DNA from: Chelonoidis abingdonii
Taxonomy: Eukaryota; Chordata; Testudines; Testudinidae
Direction: 5' to 3'
Length of the DNA: 64,000 bases
Assembly (NCBI RefSeq): GCF_003597395.2
Contig: NC_133774.1
Span: 37,555,881-37,619,880, forward strand
The translations under genes and the position numbers were made by a program. A model generated the notes under the pieces. The model searched no databases. It was not told the DNA's origin and was given only the letters and a program-made list of their open reading frames with translations. Within the stretch, counting starts at the first letter, position 1. Every line of letters begins with the position of its first letter. Below are positions 22,216-33,600 of the stretch, piece after piece.

Positions 22216-23380
22216 AACACACTAGCAGAGTGAACAATCTCATGATAGTAAATACCATGGTTTCGTTTTGTTTTTTAATTCTGATTTGGTTTGTATTTGG
22301 TGGGTATGTTTTTCCTCTATGGATTGTATCAGAACAGTTTTTGTGTAAGTATTCAATACTCTGTTCATAATTCAAACATGTCTTTTATGACTGGTTATCT
22401 GAGTTTGTTTTTGTGAAGATAAACAGCAGGTAGAGCCTAAAGCTGGCCTTTTACAAACAGATAAGGGCCTGTTCCAAAGCCCATTGACTTCAGTGGGCTT
22501 TGAATCAGGCTCATATTTTAAAAGGGAATGCTGAAAGTTTTTGCATTTAAAATAATATATAAAAGCTTAGACCAGCCAGTATGTGTTGGATCAGTCGGTA
22601 GTGGAGCTGCATGAAAAAGTTTGAAATGGCAATACAGTAGATCCAGCAAGGGATTAAAGGTAAGTAAATCCTAGACTAAGTATTAATAAATCCTTGATGC
22701 AAGATAAACATTTTGTAATACATTCTTTATTGAAGGGGTTGCTACACAGGTTGAACATAGTAGAAGTAACAGGTTATTTTCAGGAGAGCTGTATTTATAT
22801 TCATGGTTGTAACTGGCTTGTGGAATCTTCTGTTATCCCCAGACATATCACTTAAATATTTTAAAATATGTTAGCAAAGCTTTTAATTTACATCTCCCAG
22901 ACCTAAAGAAGCATCATTTATTTTACACAAGTTCTTGAGCGTGGGCATGGTGAAGGCCTTATATCAGTAACGCATGAGACAGCCTCACAACAGATAAGAC
23001 ACCCCTAGCAATTTTTTATTCTGATCAATACGGAGTAATGACAGATCATTAAGACATTTGTGGCTAGAAACTATTGCAATTTTCTGCTTCCAATTTTTTA
23101 AAGCTCTTGACAGCTTCACTGTACATGCCAAAAATGACCAATATCAATTGTATGCAAGAGAACCGTGTAGTGGAAAAGTTTGTTTCTCACTAACAGAAGT
23201 TAGTCCAGAAAAGAGATTACCTCACTCCCTTTGTCTCGCCAGTATCAGTTGGCCACTTTACTCATTAATCCCAGATAGAATGAATGTAACCTTGCTGATG
23301 TTATGTAGGCTCTCAGAGTAACATTGAAAACAAGTCTGTGTCCTGTATTAATTCAGCTTCATTTATTCAGAAACATCCCT
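22216..23380. other. Unassigned non-coding sequence
   Basis: AT-rich with no gene. The open frame at 23058-23321 has no family features. Confidence 0.45.
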
Positions 23381-23720
23381 GCAGGGTCAGGGATGAGGAG
23401 TTTCAGATGCAGGCAGGCTGTCCCCAGCTGGGGCAAGAAAGGAAGATTCCTCTCAGCTCTCCACCCACTAGCAGCAGTGAGCGCTGGGGGAGGGGCCCAC
23501 TTCTTTCCCCTGGCAGCACATTCACCTTGCACCACTGTCACTGCACATGCTCCTGGGGCCCCTCACAGGTTCAGGAAGCCCCCTCATCTTCCCTGTGGTG
23601 GGTGCAGAGGGGGGCTGCCTCATGCCCAGCGTGGGGCAGAAGTGGTGACTGTGAGTGGGGGGAGGGGCCCTGTGCTGTTGGAGTGTCCCGCTGGAAAAGG
23701 GAAGTGTCCATCCATCTGAG
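23381..23720. repeat. GC-rich repeat-derived block
   Basis: An abrupt rise in G+C with purine-rich and pyrimidine-rich runs. It resembles the interior of GC-rich hAT-type elements. Overlapping open frames on the plus strand at 23324-23772 come from this composition. Confidence 0.35.
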
Positions 23721-23724
23721 CAGG

Positions 23725-23850
23725 GATATCCTTAGGCATACACAGCATATGCAGCTGCCTAGGGCACTATGAAATTTGAGGCACCAAATTGCCCCAAATT
23801 TCTTGGTGCCCTAGACAGCTGCGTGCTGCATATGCGGCAGCACCAGCCAC
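23725..23850. repeat. Imperfect palindrome around CAGCATATGCAGC
   Basis: CAGCATATGCAGCTGCCTAG at 23743 pairs with AGACAGCTGCGTGCTGCATA ending near 23830. The arms also share GGGCAC/GGTGCC and AAATTTG/CAAATTTC. This is a snap-back DNA element without coding capacity. Confidence 0.6.
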
Positions 23851-23984
23851 AGTGACCAGCCCTATCCATCAGCCGTCCCTAGGAGTGTGTGGAGCCCCGG
23901 ACAACTCCCTCCACCCTGCCTCTTACCCTTCCCCTTTGCTCTGCCCCTGGCCCACCCCCATTCCACCTCTTCCCTCAGCGACCC

Positions 23985-24460
23985 CCGCCCCCCCTCACTG
24001 GCAGTGGCAGGAAGTGGAGCAACCTGACCCCAGCCTGCTCTACTCCTCCAGCTCCCAACCACAGCACTCAACTTCCCGCCGCTGGTGAGTGTGGGGAAAG
24101 GATTGCCCCCCCTCTCCCCCACTCACCAGCAGTGGGAAGCGGAGAGATGCGGCCCCAGCCTGCTCTGCTTCCCTTGCCCAGGCCCCAGCCATGTTGCTCT
24201 GGTTGGGAAAAGGACCAGCCCCAGCTCTCACCGGCGGCAGGAAGTGGAGTGCCACGGCTGGGAGCTGGTGGAGTAAAGCAGGGCCAGGCTGATCCGCTTC
24301 CCGCTGCTGATGAGAGTGTGTGTGTGTGTGTGGGATCCCTCCCCCCAGGGACACAGCTGGGGTCAGGCCGAGGGAGAGACCCAGCCCTGAACATTGGTGG
24401 AGCTGGGCTACCGTGCCCTGAATATTGCTGGGCCCATATAACTCGCTGCCCCTGATTTTG
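23985..24460. repeat. GC-rich imperfect tandem repeats inside a DNA-element-like block
   Basis: Units spaced by about 115 bp share CAGTGGGAAGCGGAG-like starts (24000, 24125 and 24235) and CCCCAGCCTGCTCTG. A CA/GT tract (24308-24331) follows. I read it as minisatellite-like expansion in the interior of a non-autonomous DNA element. Open frames on both strands (24040-24472) are artefacts of the repeats. Confidence 0.5.
24308..24331 (+). repeat. (GT)n microsatellite
   Basis: About ten GT units. Confidence 0.9.
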
Positions 24461-25490
24461 TTCTCTGCCCACTACTGTTCACATTCAAGGAAATGTAAGT
24501 GCAAATAGAGAGCCTTTTAAAAAATGGATCCATAATTAAGAGCTCATCTTCTAATCATTACATTCTGAGTTTCTTGGTGGTTCAAAAATAAATTACAGTT
24601 CTAAGAACGTCTGGTTCGAAAGCATCTCTAAGAATGAGTGTTTGGTGTGTGAGAAGTGATTTAGGTTGGCTATGAGGAGCTCTGTTTTAGCTTCACTTCA
24701 CAGCTGCTGCCATTCATGCTCAAAGCTGGTGTCACTGTGACAGCCTGGCAATAGTGTGTCTTGTATGGACCACATGAAAGGTTATGCACCTTTTGGCCAT
24801 GGCATCAAGCAAAGCAATGGGTCCTGCAGACCTGCCGGATTTGCTTGCCAGTACACGAATCTCTGGCATGGTTTGCAGCTGTTCAGTGTAATAAGTGACC
24901 TCTTCATGATTCATGGGTCTTTTTTCATTCAAGGTACGAAAAACTCTCTATCTACGTCAAACATGCATTTTCCAGGAAAGTTCAAGATGGCTCAGCAAGA
25001 TTATATCAACAATGGATTGTCTAACCTAAACACTATCTAACTGAAGAGCCCTGGTAGAAGCTACTGACATTTTATGTGATTATGGCCCCTGCTTTGCTGA
25101 ACTGTAAACAAATAATATTGCAATAAAATATAAACAGGATGCTGCCCTTTGAGCTGCAGCATTTAAATGGTGTAGCTGTTAAATTAGGCAACCACAGCAA
25201 TTTTAGCAATACACTGAGCGCATTGTAAGCGGTCCCACCCTGGTGAAATCAGTCCACTTATCTTAGGTCTGAATTTTGGACAGAGGTGTGCGAAACTCCC
25301 TGGCTTGGTAACCTCTTCTGAAGGGCTTGGCTTCCACAAGTTGGTGCTTTTGTGAGGTTCACATCAGTTTAGGCTTCATAGGAAACCCAGAAGCAAAAAA
25401 TCCCTGTCATGTTTCACAACAAAAGCAGAGACTCACTGTCCTCTTCCCCTACTAGACACAAACTCAATCTTACAATATACAGTGGGATAT
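24461..25490. other. Unassigned non-coding sequence
   Basis: No recognised gene or repeat family. Confidence 0.45.
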
Positions 25491-25492
25491 AG

Positions 25493-25770
25493 TGGCACCT
25501 TCTGCACTGCCAAACCTAGGAGCTCAAAAGTCACGAGTCAGGCCCACAAAATCATGGTTCTTAGTTTCTAATTTTTTTTTAAATGGCTCTTTGCTTTCTC
25601 AGCCTTTAGGGTGAACTCATGTCATGGTTTTAAGCTTTTCTTTGTAACAGTAAGGGTTGGAAAGATTTTTTTTTTTTTTTGAAGTGAAAGCTGAGATGCT
25701 CTCTTAACTCCAACAGCTGGGTTTGTAAGAAGTACACTAAATATTGCAAGAGTTGGCAACATTGTGTCAC
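25493..25770 (+). mobile_element. Palindrome-ended non-autonomous element (CATGATTTT family)
   Basis: The left end CACTGCCAAACCTAGG and the right end (read inverted, TGTTGCCAACTCTTGC) form a short inverted repeat. The interior has AAAATCATGG, a T-run, CAGCCTTTAGGGTGAAC and AAAGCTGAGATGCTCTC in the order of a repeat familiar from turtle and crocodilian DNA. A second, opposite-strand copy lies at 27797-28095. It has no coding capacity. Confidence 0.6.
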
Positions 25771-26014
25771 TTGAAGAACAGGAACCCCAGAATGGACCAG
25801 CTGGGTGGAGGGAGCTATTCATGGAAGCAGAAAGTCTCTTGGCTTCCTCTGCAGCACACAGCCAAGTCTCCTGTGTGAAGAGTGGGGGGTGAAGGGGGAA
25901 GGGAGACAAGGGCCTAGCTGGGCTGAAACAAACCATAAAACAGTTGAGCCCCTAATTCTTAGAAAGTGGCTGGAAGGTTCACGGGACCATCATGACTTTT
26001 GCGGTCATGATGTA

Positions 26015-27205
26015 AGCAGAGTATGAATGAGCTCTCACTTGACATCTAGTGGTGAGCTGTTGGGAAAGACTTCAGAAACTGATCTCATTTGCATGGAGAC
26101 ACCTGCCCTGCGTAGGTGGTTAGCATGACGGGATTGCTTGCCCAAATGATCACTTGTGGCTGCTGTTGGATCCCCCAGTCTCCTTGTTTTTAGGAGGAAT
26201 ACAGGGTTGTTATCCTTGTTGTGTGAACTGAGGGCAGCAGAACTGTTCCTGGCATACCCTGATGGAGGGACTTGCCCTTAACTGAACAGAACTTGCTAAG
26301 CAGGGGACATGGGTTCCAAAGCCCAATGAGTCTAGAGAGGTTGGGGATAGGTACTTATACTTGTTCTTGGTGGTAGTGAGCCTGCTTAAAGGTATTAGAT
26401 GCCATATGACCTTTCCTCTCTCCATAGTATAATAAAAGAGCTGATTTAGATTTAATTGAGAGTCTTATTACAGCTGCAGAGCTGCAATCACTGATAGCTG
26501 TGTTTTGGGGGGGGGCCCTGAAGACATCTTGGCAAGTGGGCACCTGCTGGAGAAGTGCAGTAAGCAGGTAGCAGGGTGGCTGGTGGAGAGGCATGGCAAG
26601 CGGCTAGCAGGGAAGCTGGTAGAGAGGGTCACAGCAGAGTCCTGCTGAGGTGTGGCAATTGGCTGTTGGGGCGATGAATGAGTGCCCGAGCAGTGGCGCG
26701 TGTAAGGTGTCTTCCTTACCCACTCCTCCACAAAGGGTGGGAGGTGAACTCTGGGGATGAACCTCTGAACTCTGGAGCTGCACTGAACAAGGACAGTCAC
26801 TATGACAGGGATACAGAGACGGGATGGGCATGTTAAAGGGACTTTTGGGTTGCTGGACTTAAGACCCTGAGGGGAAAAGGACACTGCCCAATTTACTTGG
26901 GGGTGGGTCTTTTGCTCATGGTTTTATGAACCCTAGTTGTGGTGGTTTCCCAAATTAATGCTGAGTTAATTCTCCCCTTGTATTAATTTTTTCTACGCTT
27001 ATTCTCTGTGCTTGTGAGAGGGGAAGTATTGCCTCTTAGAGGCACTCAGGGGGTGGTATGTAATTGTCCCAGATCACTGGGTGAGGGCTGGAGCCGATTT
27101 TGTGTTGTATTGTTGAAAAGGAACCCCTAGATACTGAACTTGGCCCTTATTGCTGCTGGCTTCACTGGACAGAATAATAAAAATGTAATTTAAAAGTCCT
27201 GAGTT
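26015..27205. mobile_element. Long non-coding retroelement-like repeat
   Basis: A continuous block of about 1.2 kb that I recognise as an interspersed turtle repeat: ACATCTAGTGGTGAGCTG near 26043, GGATCCCCCAGTCTCCTTG near 26169, an AATAAA near 26431, and GGACTTAAGACCCTGAGGGG near 26857. It ends with GGAACCCCTAGATACTGAAC near 27120. A short run of imperfect units (GGCAAGCGGCTAGCAGGGAA and relatives, 26530-26640) lies in the middle. It could be a non-coding LTR retroelement or another large non-autonomous element. I found no target duplication and no coding remnants. Confidence 0.45.
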
Positions 27206-27790
27206 TGTGATGACCTTGGTTTCAGAAGAATAGCTATAAAATTCTTGTGCAGGTTTAGTTGTGAATCTGAGGGGAAAGTAGATCTGAATTTGCAAGCCAC
27301 AATGGGTCAGTGGTGGGAAAGGTTTTTGCCAGTGAGATTTTTTTAAAACCCACACAGGAGTCACTTTTTTTCTTTTTTTGTACTTTTACAATATAAATAA
27401 ATACAGGTGGTGTACCTTGTACTAAAACATCAGACAGAATAGCAGACATTTTGGTGATGATTGCATCTGAAATGTTAGATCAAAGAATCTAACCAGGACG
27501 GCAAAGCCAAAGGGCTGTTGCAGGCAGTGGGTGATAATAACATGGAGGTGTGTGGTTTGTTTGTTTGCTGTTGCTAAAGTCTAGATCTGCTGGTGTCCCT
27601 TCTCCTGCCTCATATGTGCTGTAAAAGTTGTTATATGTTTTTTTTCCTTTGCTGCACCTGGATTCCACACAGCGAAGGCATGAGGCAGGCTTTCCAGTGA
27701 TCAGAGACAAGGGATACAGGAGCAGCCTCATAGTTTTAGGGTCACTAGCTGAGTGTGAGAATAACACTTTTTTATCATTCTCTTCTTTTC
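27206..27790. other. Unassigned non-coding sequence
   Basis: Nothing recognised. Confidence 0.45.
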
Positions 27791-27796
27791 TGACTA

Positions 27797-28095
27797 GAAG
27801 TGGTGCCACCTCTCATGACTTTTTTTTCATGTCTCAAGATATTTGATATTTTACTTAAAAACCCAGTTCCTGGAGTCTTGTAAATAATTACCTCAGGTTT
27901 CTTTTTCTTTTTCTTTTTTTTTCAAAAAAATGCATTTCTAGTCCTCATCACTGGAAAACATGAACACCAGAGGCTCAAAACCCATCATGCAAATAGAGAA
28001 CCATAAAATTATTATTTTGAATATGATTTTTTTGAAGTCAATCTCATGATTTTTGGGAGCTTGCTCATGATTTTTGAATTCTTGAGGTTTCAGCA
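27797..28095 (-). mobile_element. Second copy of the CATGATTTT palindrome-ended element
   Basis: Read on the minus strand it matches the element at 25493 block by block: CAAAAATCATGAGCAAGC, CAAAAATCATGAGATTG, TTTGAGCCTCTGGTGTTC, CCAGGAACTGGGTTTTTAAG, and a final GTCATGAGAGGTGGCACC. The phrase TCATGATTTTT occurs twice on the plus strand at 28044 and 28066. Confidence 0.6.
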
Positions 28096-28379
28096 CATAA
28101 TTTAGTGCTTGATATTGATGTTTAATAACAATTCTGTCATTCTTGTTGGCAAGGTGTCCAAAGCCTAGGATGGGTACATTCTTCAGAATTTTAGACATTT
28201 AAGTCATTATTTTAAAGTGCAAAATCATTTTTTTTTAATTAGTCTTCTGGAACTGAGATTTGATCAAATTGTTTTATAAATAGCAAAAGGGTGGTACAGC
28301 ATGGGGTGCAATGCATTGTGGATAGAGAACAGTGAAGTGCATGTAATAAACTAGTAGGAAAGTGTTGTTTTTTTCTTGC

Positions 28380-28445
28380 TGAAAATTTTGACATTTTGGT
28401 GAAAACTGAAAACCAAAATATTTCTGTTCCACCATGGTATTGATA
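28380..28445. repeat. Short AAATTTT-rich interspersed repeat
   Basis: GAAAATTTTGACATTTTGG and AAAACTGAAAACC. Similar phrases recur at 28640-28805 and 40112-40215. Confidence 0.35.
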
Positions 28446-28483
28446 GCTTGTGTGTCTCATGATGTTCTTCTCCTCTCTAGGCC

Positions 28484-28604
28484 AGGCTCCCTGGTTGGAC
28501 TACATCTCCCATGATGCACTATGTTCTTGCCTCTTGATGAGGCGACATTAGGGGCTCATCTGGCTGCAGTGCATTGTGGGAGATGCAATCTGACCAGGGG
28601 ACCT
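28484..28604. mobile_element. Palindromic element carrying an inverted pair of ZNF143/THAP11-like motifs
   Basis: The left arm begins AGGCTCCCTGGTTGGACTAC and contains ACTACATCTCCCATGATGC (28499-28517). The right arm, read on the minus strand, begins AGGTCCCCTGGTCAGATTGC and contains GCATCTCCCACAATGC. The arms are about 36 bp with scattered mismatches around a spacer of about 50 bp. The motif agrees with the published ZNF143/THAP11 site of the form ACTACAnnTCCCAnnATGC. The element looks like a miniature inverted-repeat transposon. Confidence 0.65.
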
Positions 28605-28639
28605 TGTCTGTACAGGTTAATGGAGACGTGAAGCAATGT

Positions 28640-28805
28640 GGGATCATATCCAAATTCAAATATTTCAGTTTTCAGTTGCATAATTTTTCCAATGACAAAA
28701 ACTTTCTGCAGTAAGCAGGCACTTTTTTCAAGAAAAGTGTGATTGTCAAAAAACCCAGTTTTCCATTGAAAACAGTTTTAATAGAAAATTTTCTGCCAGC
28801 CCTTG
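28640..28805. repeat. AAATTTT-rich interspersed repeat
   Basis: TTTTCAGTTGCATAATTTTTCC, GAAAACAGTTTTAATAG and AAAATTTTCTGCCAGCCC. These are repeated A/T-rich phrases like those at 40112-40215. The family was not identified. Confidence 0.4.
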
Positions 28806-29777
28806 TGCAGTCCCAGTTCAGTAGAGAGATAAACAATGGTGTAAATTACACAGTGGATGCCATCTGGTGAGTAACTTTCCCCTGTTTGGCATTGAGTGTG
28901 TAAAATAGTTTTAAAATGCTAAAGGTATGCAATGGGGGTTGTGCAGGAAAAGCAAAGGTGTGAAACTAAAATATTTCACCAGTTACTCATCTATTTTTTC
29001 TCAGCAACTTGCATCACTATTTCTCATTGATAGATATGGCCCTTAAGAGTTGTTCCTGCTTACCCCAGTTCTGAAACTTTAGGCCATTGTCTTCGAGTTG
29101 ATTAGAATGTTTTCAACAACCAATGACTACCAATGAATTTATTATATGGTTTTGACTATACCTAACGTGTTCCTAGAACTCCTCAAATAACATGCAACCT
29201 ATTGCTGAACTACTGAGTGTCCATTTAGCAAGTCTAAAACTGTCGTGTATATACCCATATTTTCTTTGTTCTTGACCTTTATTTGATGCATTTTAAGGAT
29301 GGCAATATAATACACAGTGCATTTTGGTTGCTGTGATAGATACTGCATGGTGCAGTGTACATTCATTAACAGGTGGCTGTAGGGTCCACCTTTGTAAAGT
29401 TTGCTGTTGGGGAAAGTTCCCTTAATGGAAATAATAGTTCTGTCGCCACTATGGTGTTGTGCTACCTCCTTTTTATGGGGTTGATCTTGAATTTAAAAAG
29501 TTGGCCTTGGTGTGCAATTCAGGGAAGGGTTGGGTTGGCTTTATGCCTCAATGACTGGCTGCAGGGAAAGTTGGTGTAGGGAGGCATCTTTCCTCTCACC
29601 TTTCAAAGACAGAGCTTTGAAGACTCCTTCATTGGCACAGTCACCGCTTCTGGATGTTAAGCATTATCCAAGATAGAACAATTGAACTGTGTGCTCTGAA
29701 AAACGCACAAGCTACCACCGGCTTTGGTCTTTGGCAGACATGGCAGCCACCTGGCTTCACTTTGATAAACATTTTGG
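28806..29777. other. Unassigned non-coding sequence
   Basis: No repeat or exon recognised. Confidence 0.45.
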
Positions 29778-29845
29778 GTGAAATCCTAGCCCCGCTAAAG
29801 CTAATGAGCGTTTTACCATTGTCTTCAATGGGGCCAGGATTTCAC
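29778..29845. repeat. 68-bp palindromic repeat (GTGAAATCC...GGATTTCAC)
   Basis: GTGAAATCCTAGCCCCGCTA on the left and CAATGGGGCCAGGATTTCAC on the right are inverted copies. The central parts (AGCTAATGAGCG and CCATTGTCTTCAATG) also pair partly. Related copies lie at 37728-37794 and 49725-49794. It is too short to encode anything, and I do not recall a family name. Confidence 0.7.
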
Positions 29846-29858
29846 TCTTTACATGACC

Positions 29859-29863
29859 GTTGC
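29859..29863 (+). repeat. Left 5-bp target duplication of solo LTR
   Basis: GTTGC here is repeated at 30611-30615. Confidence 0.8.
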
Positions 29864-30610
29864 TGTCATAAACAGATAGTTAAGGGTTAATGTCTCTTTT
29901 ACCTGTAAAGGGTTAAGAAGCTCAGTGAACCTGGCTGACACCTGACCAGAGGACCAATCGGGAGACAAGATACTACTTCAATCTTGTGAGGGAGTCTTTG
30001 TTTGTGCTGTTTGGTTTTGTTCTTTGTTCGCTTCTTGGGGGGTAATAGGACGAGTGAAACCTTATCTTTCTCCATCTTTCTACAAGTCTTCTCTATTCAA
30101 ATTCGTACGTACTAGCTAAGAAGGCAGATTAGGCTTTATGTTTGGTTTTCTTCACTTTGTGATGTGTATTTTGCTGAAGGATTTTTTATATCTGTTTGCG
30201 TAATGTATCTTTAGGCTGGGGGGACTTCTGTTCTCTGCCTATAAAAGCTGAGAACTGTAAATTTTCCTCCTGGTTTTACAGAGATTTAACTTTTTCTTTA
30301 ATTAAGCTTTCTTTTTTAAGACCTGATTAGATTTTTCGCCTTGTTTCGACCAGGGGGGGGTTGGGTTTGAACTACCAGGGTTGGTGCGGGGGAAGGATGG
30401 TGAGGGAGTTCATTTCTCTCTGTTTTAAGATCAAGGAGTTTGAGGTTCTTGGGTCCCCAAGGTTTTGGGGGACAGGGAGTGTACCAGACACTGGAATTTC
30501 TGGTTGGTGGCAGCGCTATCAGATCTAAGCTAGGAATTAAGCTTAGAAGGGTACATGCAGGTCCCCACTTTCTGGACGCTAAAGTTCAAAGTGGGAAACA
30601 TACCTTAACA
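29864..30610 (+). mobile_element. Solo LTR of an endogenous retrovirus or LTR retrotransposon
   Basis: A 747-bp block that starts TGTCATAAACAGATAG and ends ACATACCTTAACA, so it has the TGT...ACA termini of LTRs. It is flanked by an exact 5-bp duplication, GTTGC. It contains a TATA box near 30240 and no coding sequence, as expected for an LTR left after recombination removed the interior. I recognise the sequence as a frequent turtle repeat. A 5-bp duplication fits Gypsy-type or ERVL-like elements better than gamma-retrovirus-like ones, which make 4 bp. Confidence 0.85.
30240..30246 (+). promoter_or_regulatory. TATA box of the solo LTR
   Basis: TATAAAA follows CTCTGCC and precedes GCTGAGAAC, at about base 377 of the LTR. 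This is where an LTR promoter would separate U3 from R. Activity is not shown. Confidence 0.5.
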
Positions 30611-30615
30611 GTTGC
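30611..30615 (+). repeat. Right 5-bp target duplication of solo LTR
   Basis: GTTGC, identical to 29859-29863. Confidence 0.8.
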
Positions 30616-33600
30616 ACACTTGAGAAAAATAGGTGAGATTCAATGCTGCACCTCTGGACATAGTGCAGAACTCGCTGCCCAGAGAGAAGAGGCTGTGGCA
30701 GTTTTAAGCCACACTTTCTCTCTCCCAGCTGTGGGCTTCTCTGCAGCTTCTGGCATAACTTAGCTTGGTGGTCCTGTCTAAATTACGGCAGCCTCTCCTC
30801 AGCTGCCTATGGCTGGAATCTCTGGAATGTTATATGCTGCTGCAGTCCCGGGCACTATGCCAAGACTTACATGGGGGCCATTAGAAGATAGGCAGTCAGA
30901 AGGCTATGTTGAGGGAATATTTCCCCAATCATAGCCCTTTAGGCCCCTTTACACCTCTCTGGCCCTCTTATGTGGCATACAGGGCCTGGAGCTGGGGTGA
31001 GGATGTCACCCAGAGTTTTTTGGGTGAGGCTATGAGACTCTCTCATATCACATCATTCTCTCTCCTCTGAGGAGAGAAGGGTTTGTCAAATCTTCTGGAC
31101 ACTATCTGCGCTGCTCTGTCACTTGTCCAAAAGGGGTTGGTGGAGAGGACTCTCTTCTGACATGCCTACTGTTCTTATCCCTGCTATCGTAGGAGCCCTG
31201 ACAACAATCTGGGGAGAAAAAGTTAGATACCTCCTATAGTAGTACCTTATGCTTTAGCTATGGCCCATCACTAAGGCCAGTTATTTCTTGAGGCCATTTT
31301 GTTCTTGTGAAAATTACACTCATGTGCATCCAGAGCATAGATATGAGAAGGATAGAAACAGTTCAACATGGAAACCTGAAATTACACTTGTCTGAGGCAC
31401 AGCATTCAGTTGCATTTAAAGGATTGTTATACAAGCCCTTTGAAAGACAGAGAGAAGAAATCTGTCAGTTTAGATCTGTATTTGTTTTGCTAGCAACCTT
31501 GTTACAGTATGCACACTGCAAATCATCTCAAGTGGCTCCAAAACTATCGAACAGAAATAAACAGCTGCAGAATTTAAATTTCTTTGATAAAGAGAGAGAT
31601 CAGAGAAACAGACTTTCTACCCATCTGGCCTTTTAAAATATGCAATAAGAAGTTCTCTCTCTGAACTCCCCTTTCACTAAATAAAGCCAAGTTATGCAGG
31701 AGGTAATTCTATTTATGTTGTTCTTTTTGATATACCCTGGAGGAGTCATTCTGGCTTCTTTGTGGTATGCGTTATATACAAAGGTTTGTTTACTACTCTC
31801 AGCAGACCAGCAATGTCAACATTAGCGTAGCTCCCACTCATCTTAAGCCTTCCCCTTACTTTATAACTTTCTAAATTTGAATGTTTATATGAAACATTCT
31901 CTGACGTAAATGCATCCTAGACTGTTAGCAGATGGAGTTCTAGCCATGTGTCAGAGGAGAGGTAGTTTTCCAAGGAGGCTTCTTCTCTGAGCTTTCATAC
32001 ACCACTGCAAACTTTACCTGGACTAGGAAGAGTTAAAGGTGAAGTCAATCTGTCACTAAAAAGGTAGCTTTTCATAGGAGTTCAGTCTTGAGTTTGATAC
32101 CCTTACAATCATGGTAGTTTGACTGTTCTGGGTACATGAATAGTTAGCCTCAAACCCACAGGATGTGATTGCAGCATATGCTGCCTTGGATTTTAAAATA
32201 CAACATAGATGTACCTTCTGACTCTAAATCAGGCTTTGTTAGCCACATAGACCATAGGCACCTCTACTCTGGTTAAGATGTGTTTAGTCCCTTTGTAGAA
32301 TGTGGTTATTGGTACACGCAGGGATGAGAGGAAGTGTGAGGCTGTGTGTGTTTGGTTTTTTGTTTTTTTTTTTAGGAAAGGGAGCCTCAGAGGCAAATTT
32401 TAATGTTCTCCCTTTATTAATTACTGACTAGGAAGGCCGAGTGTTGGACTGAGTCCTCGTTCTACTGAAGGACGTTTGGATGCAGCACCATCCAGAGCGC
32501 ATCACTCATACTCTTGGGTCAGTCCGGGAGTTGTTTAAGAACAGCACAAAGGTGCTCCCTTCCCTTGTGGGCTGAGTACACTTCCTCCCAATCAGTGCTA
32601 GCCGAGGTCCAAGCTGGTGACAAACTCACAACCCTGCCAGACTGTCCCACTTTGCTTAAATTTTAATGTTTTTAACAAATCACCAATATGAGCTCTGTAT
32701 CTGACACTTACCAGTTAGCATGACTTGCAACTGTAGCAGCCAATGAATCACCAGCATGACCCGGAACTCTGACTTGTTACATAAAAAATACAACACATGC
32801 AAATAGTACATTATTTGGAAATGTTATTTCTGACAGAAATAAAACATTCCTTCAGTGTGTCATACCCTGACAAAGAGAGGGACTCCATGAACTAAGAGGT
32901 CCACAGCAGAGACTTTTTCAATATTCTGCAAGAAAACATTTTTTAAATGTTTTTACCAAAACTCTGTCTATCAATTGTATTGGATATTCCACCTCCCCAC
33001 CCTTTCACCCAGATACGTTAAGTTTCTTTGCAATTTATGCAAACAGAATGTTTAAAGAAAGCACCTGTAGAATATTACATCAAAGGACAAATTGGGACAA
33101 ACTCTAGCATCTAAGCATGTGTTTAATGGGGGGGGGGGGGAACCTATATGGGAGCTCATTCCAGCACAGGAAAAGAACTTGAATTCTTTCCAGATTTGCT
33201 TAATTGTTTATTATTCATGTTCAAGAAAAAAAGTCTAGTTTCCCATTTTTGTCCATTGCTCTGGCATATGGACGTCCCCATATTCGATCTGTTAGCTATT
33301 AGAATGGATAGTAACACTTCTATACCTCACTCTTGCTCCTATGTAGTGCCCAGCAAGGAGGTACACTTGGGAGTAAGCAACGTTCAGTGCCGAGCATGGT
33401 CTTCTGCACTAAGCAGAAATCTGGAGTCTTGATCTCAAGGAATCGGATTTCTGTGCTAATGAGGGTGCTGCAGCTTGGTCACCAGATTCCTCCTACTGGG
33501 GCAGCAAGATTAACACATAAGGTGGGAACACTGAGCTAAGAACTTCATTTCCTTGGGCCTATGTTTCCTCATTTCTCTGCCCAGACTCTGCTCCTGTCTT

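Noticed and set aside
23338..23772. Plus-strand open frame of 144 codons
   Set aside because: No family motif. It lies in a GC-rich repeat block and runs into a palindrome.
23889..24400. CpG island promoter
   Set aside because: G+C is high, but the block is repeat-derived with tandem units, and no gene starts on either side.
24068..24472. Minus-strand open frame of 134 codons and its overlapping partners
   Set aside because: Several overlapping frames on both strands are open together over GC-rich tandem repeats, which marks composition rather than coding.
31307..31636. Possible exon or small gene (109 codons)
   Set aside because: No splice-site pairing, domain or codon bias is visible. 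AT-rich surroundings allow such a frame by chance.
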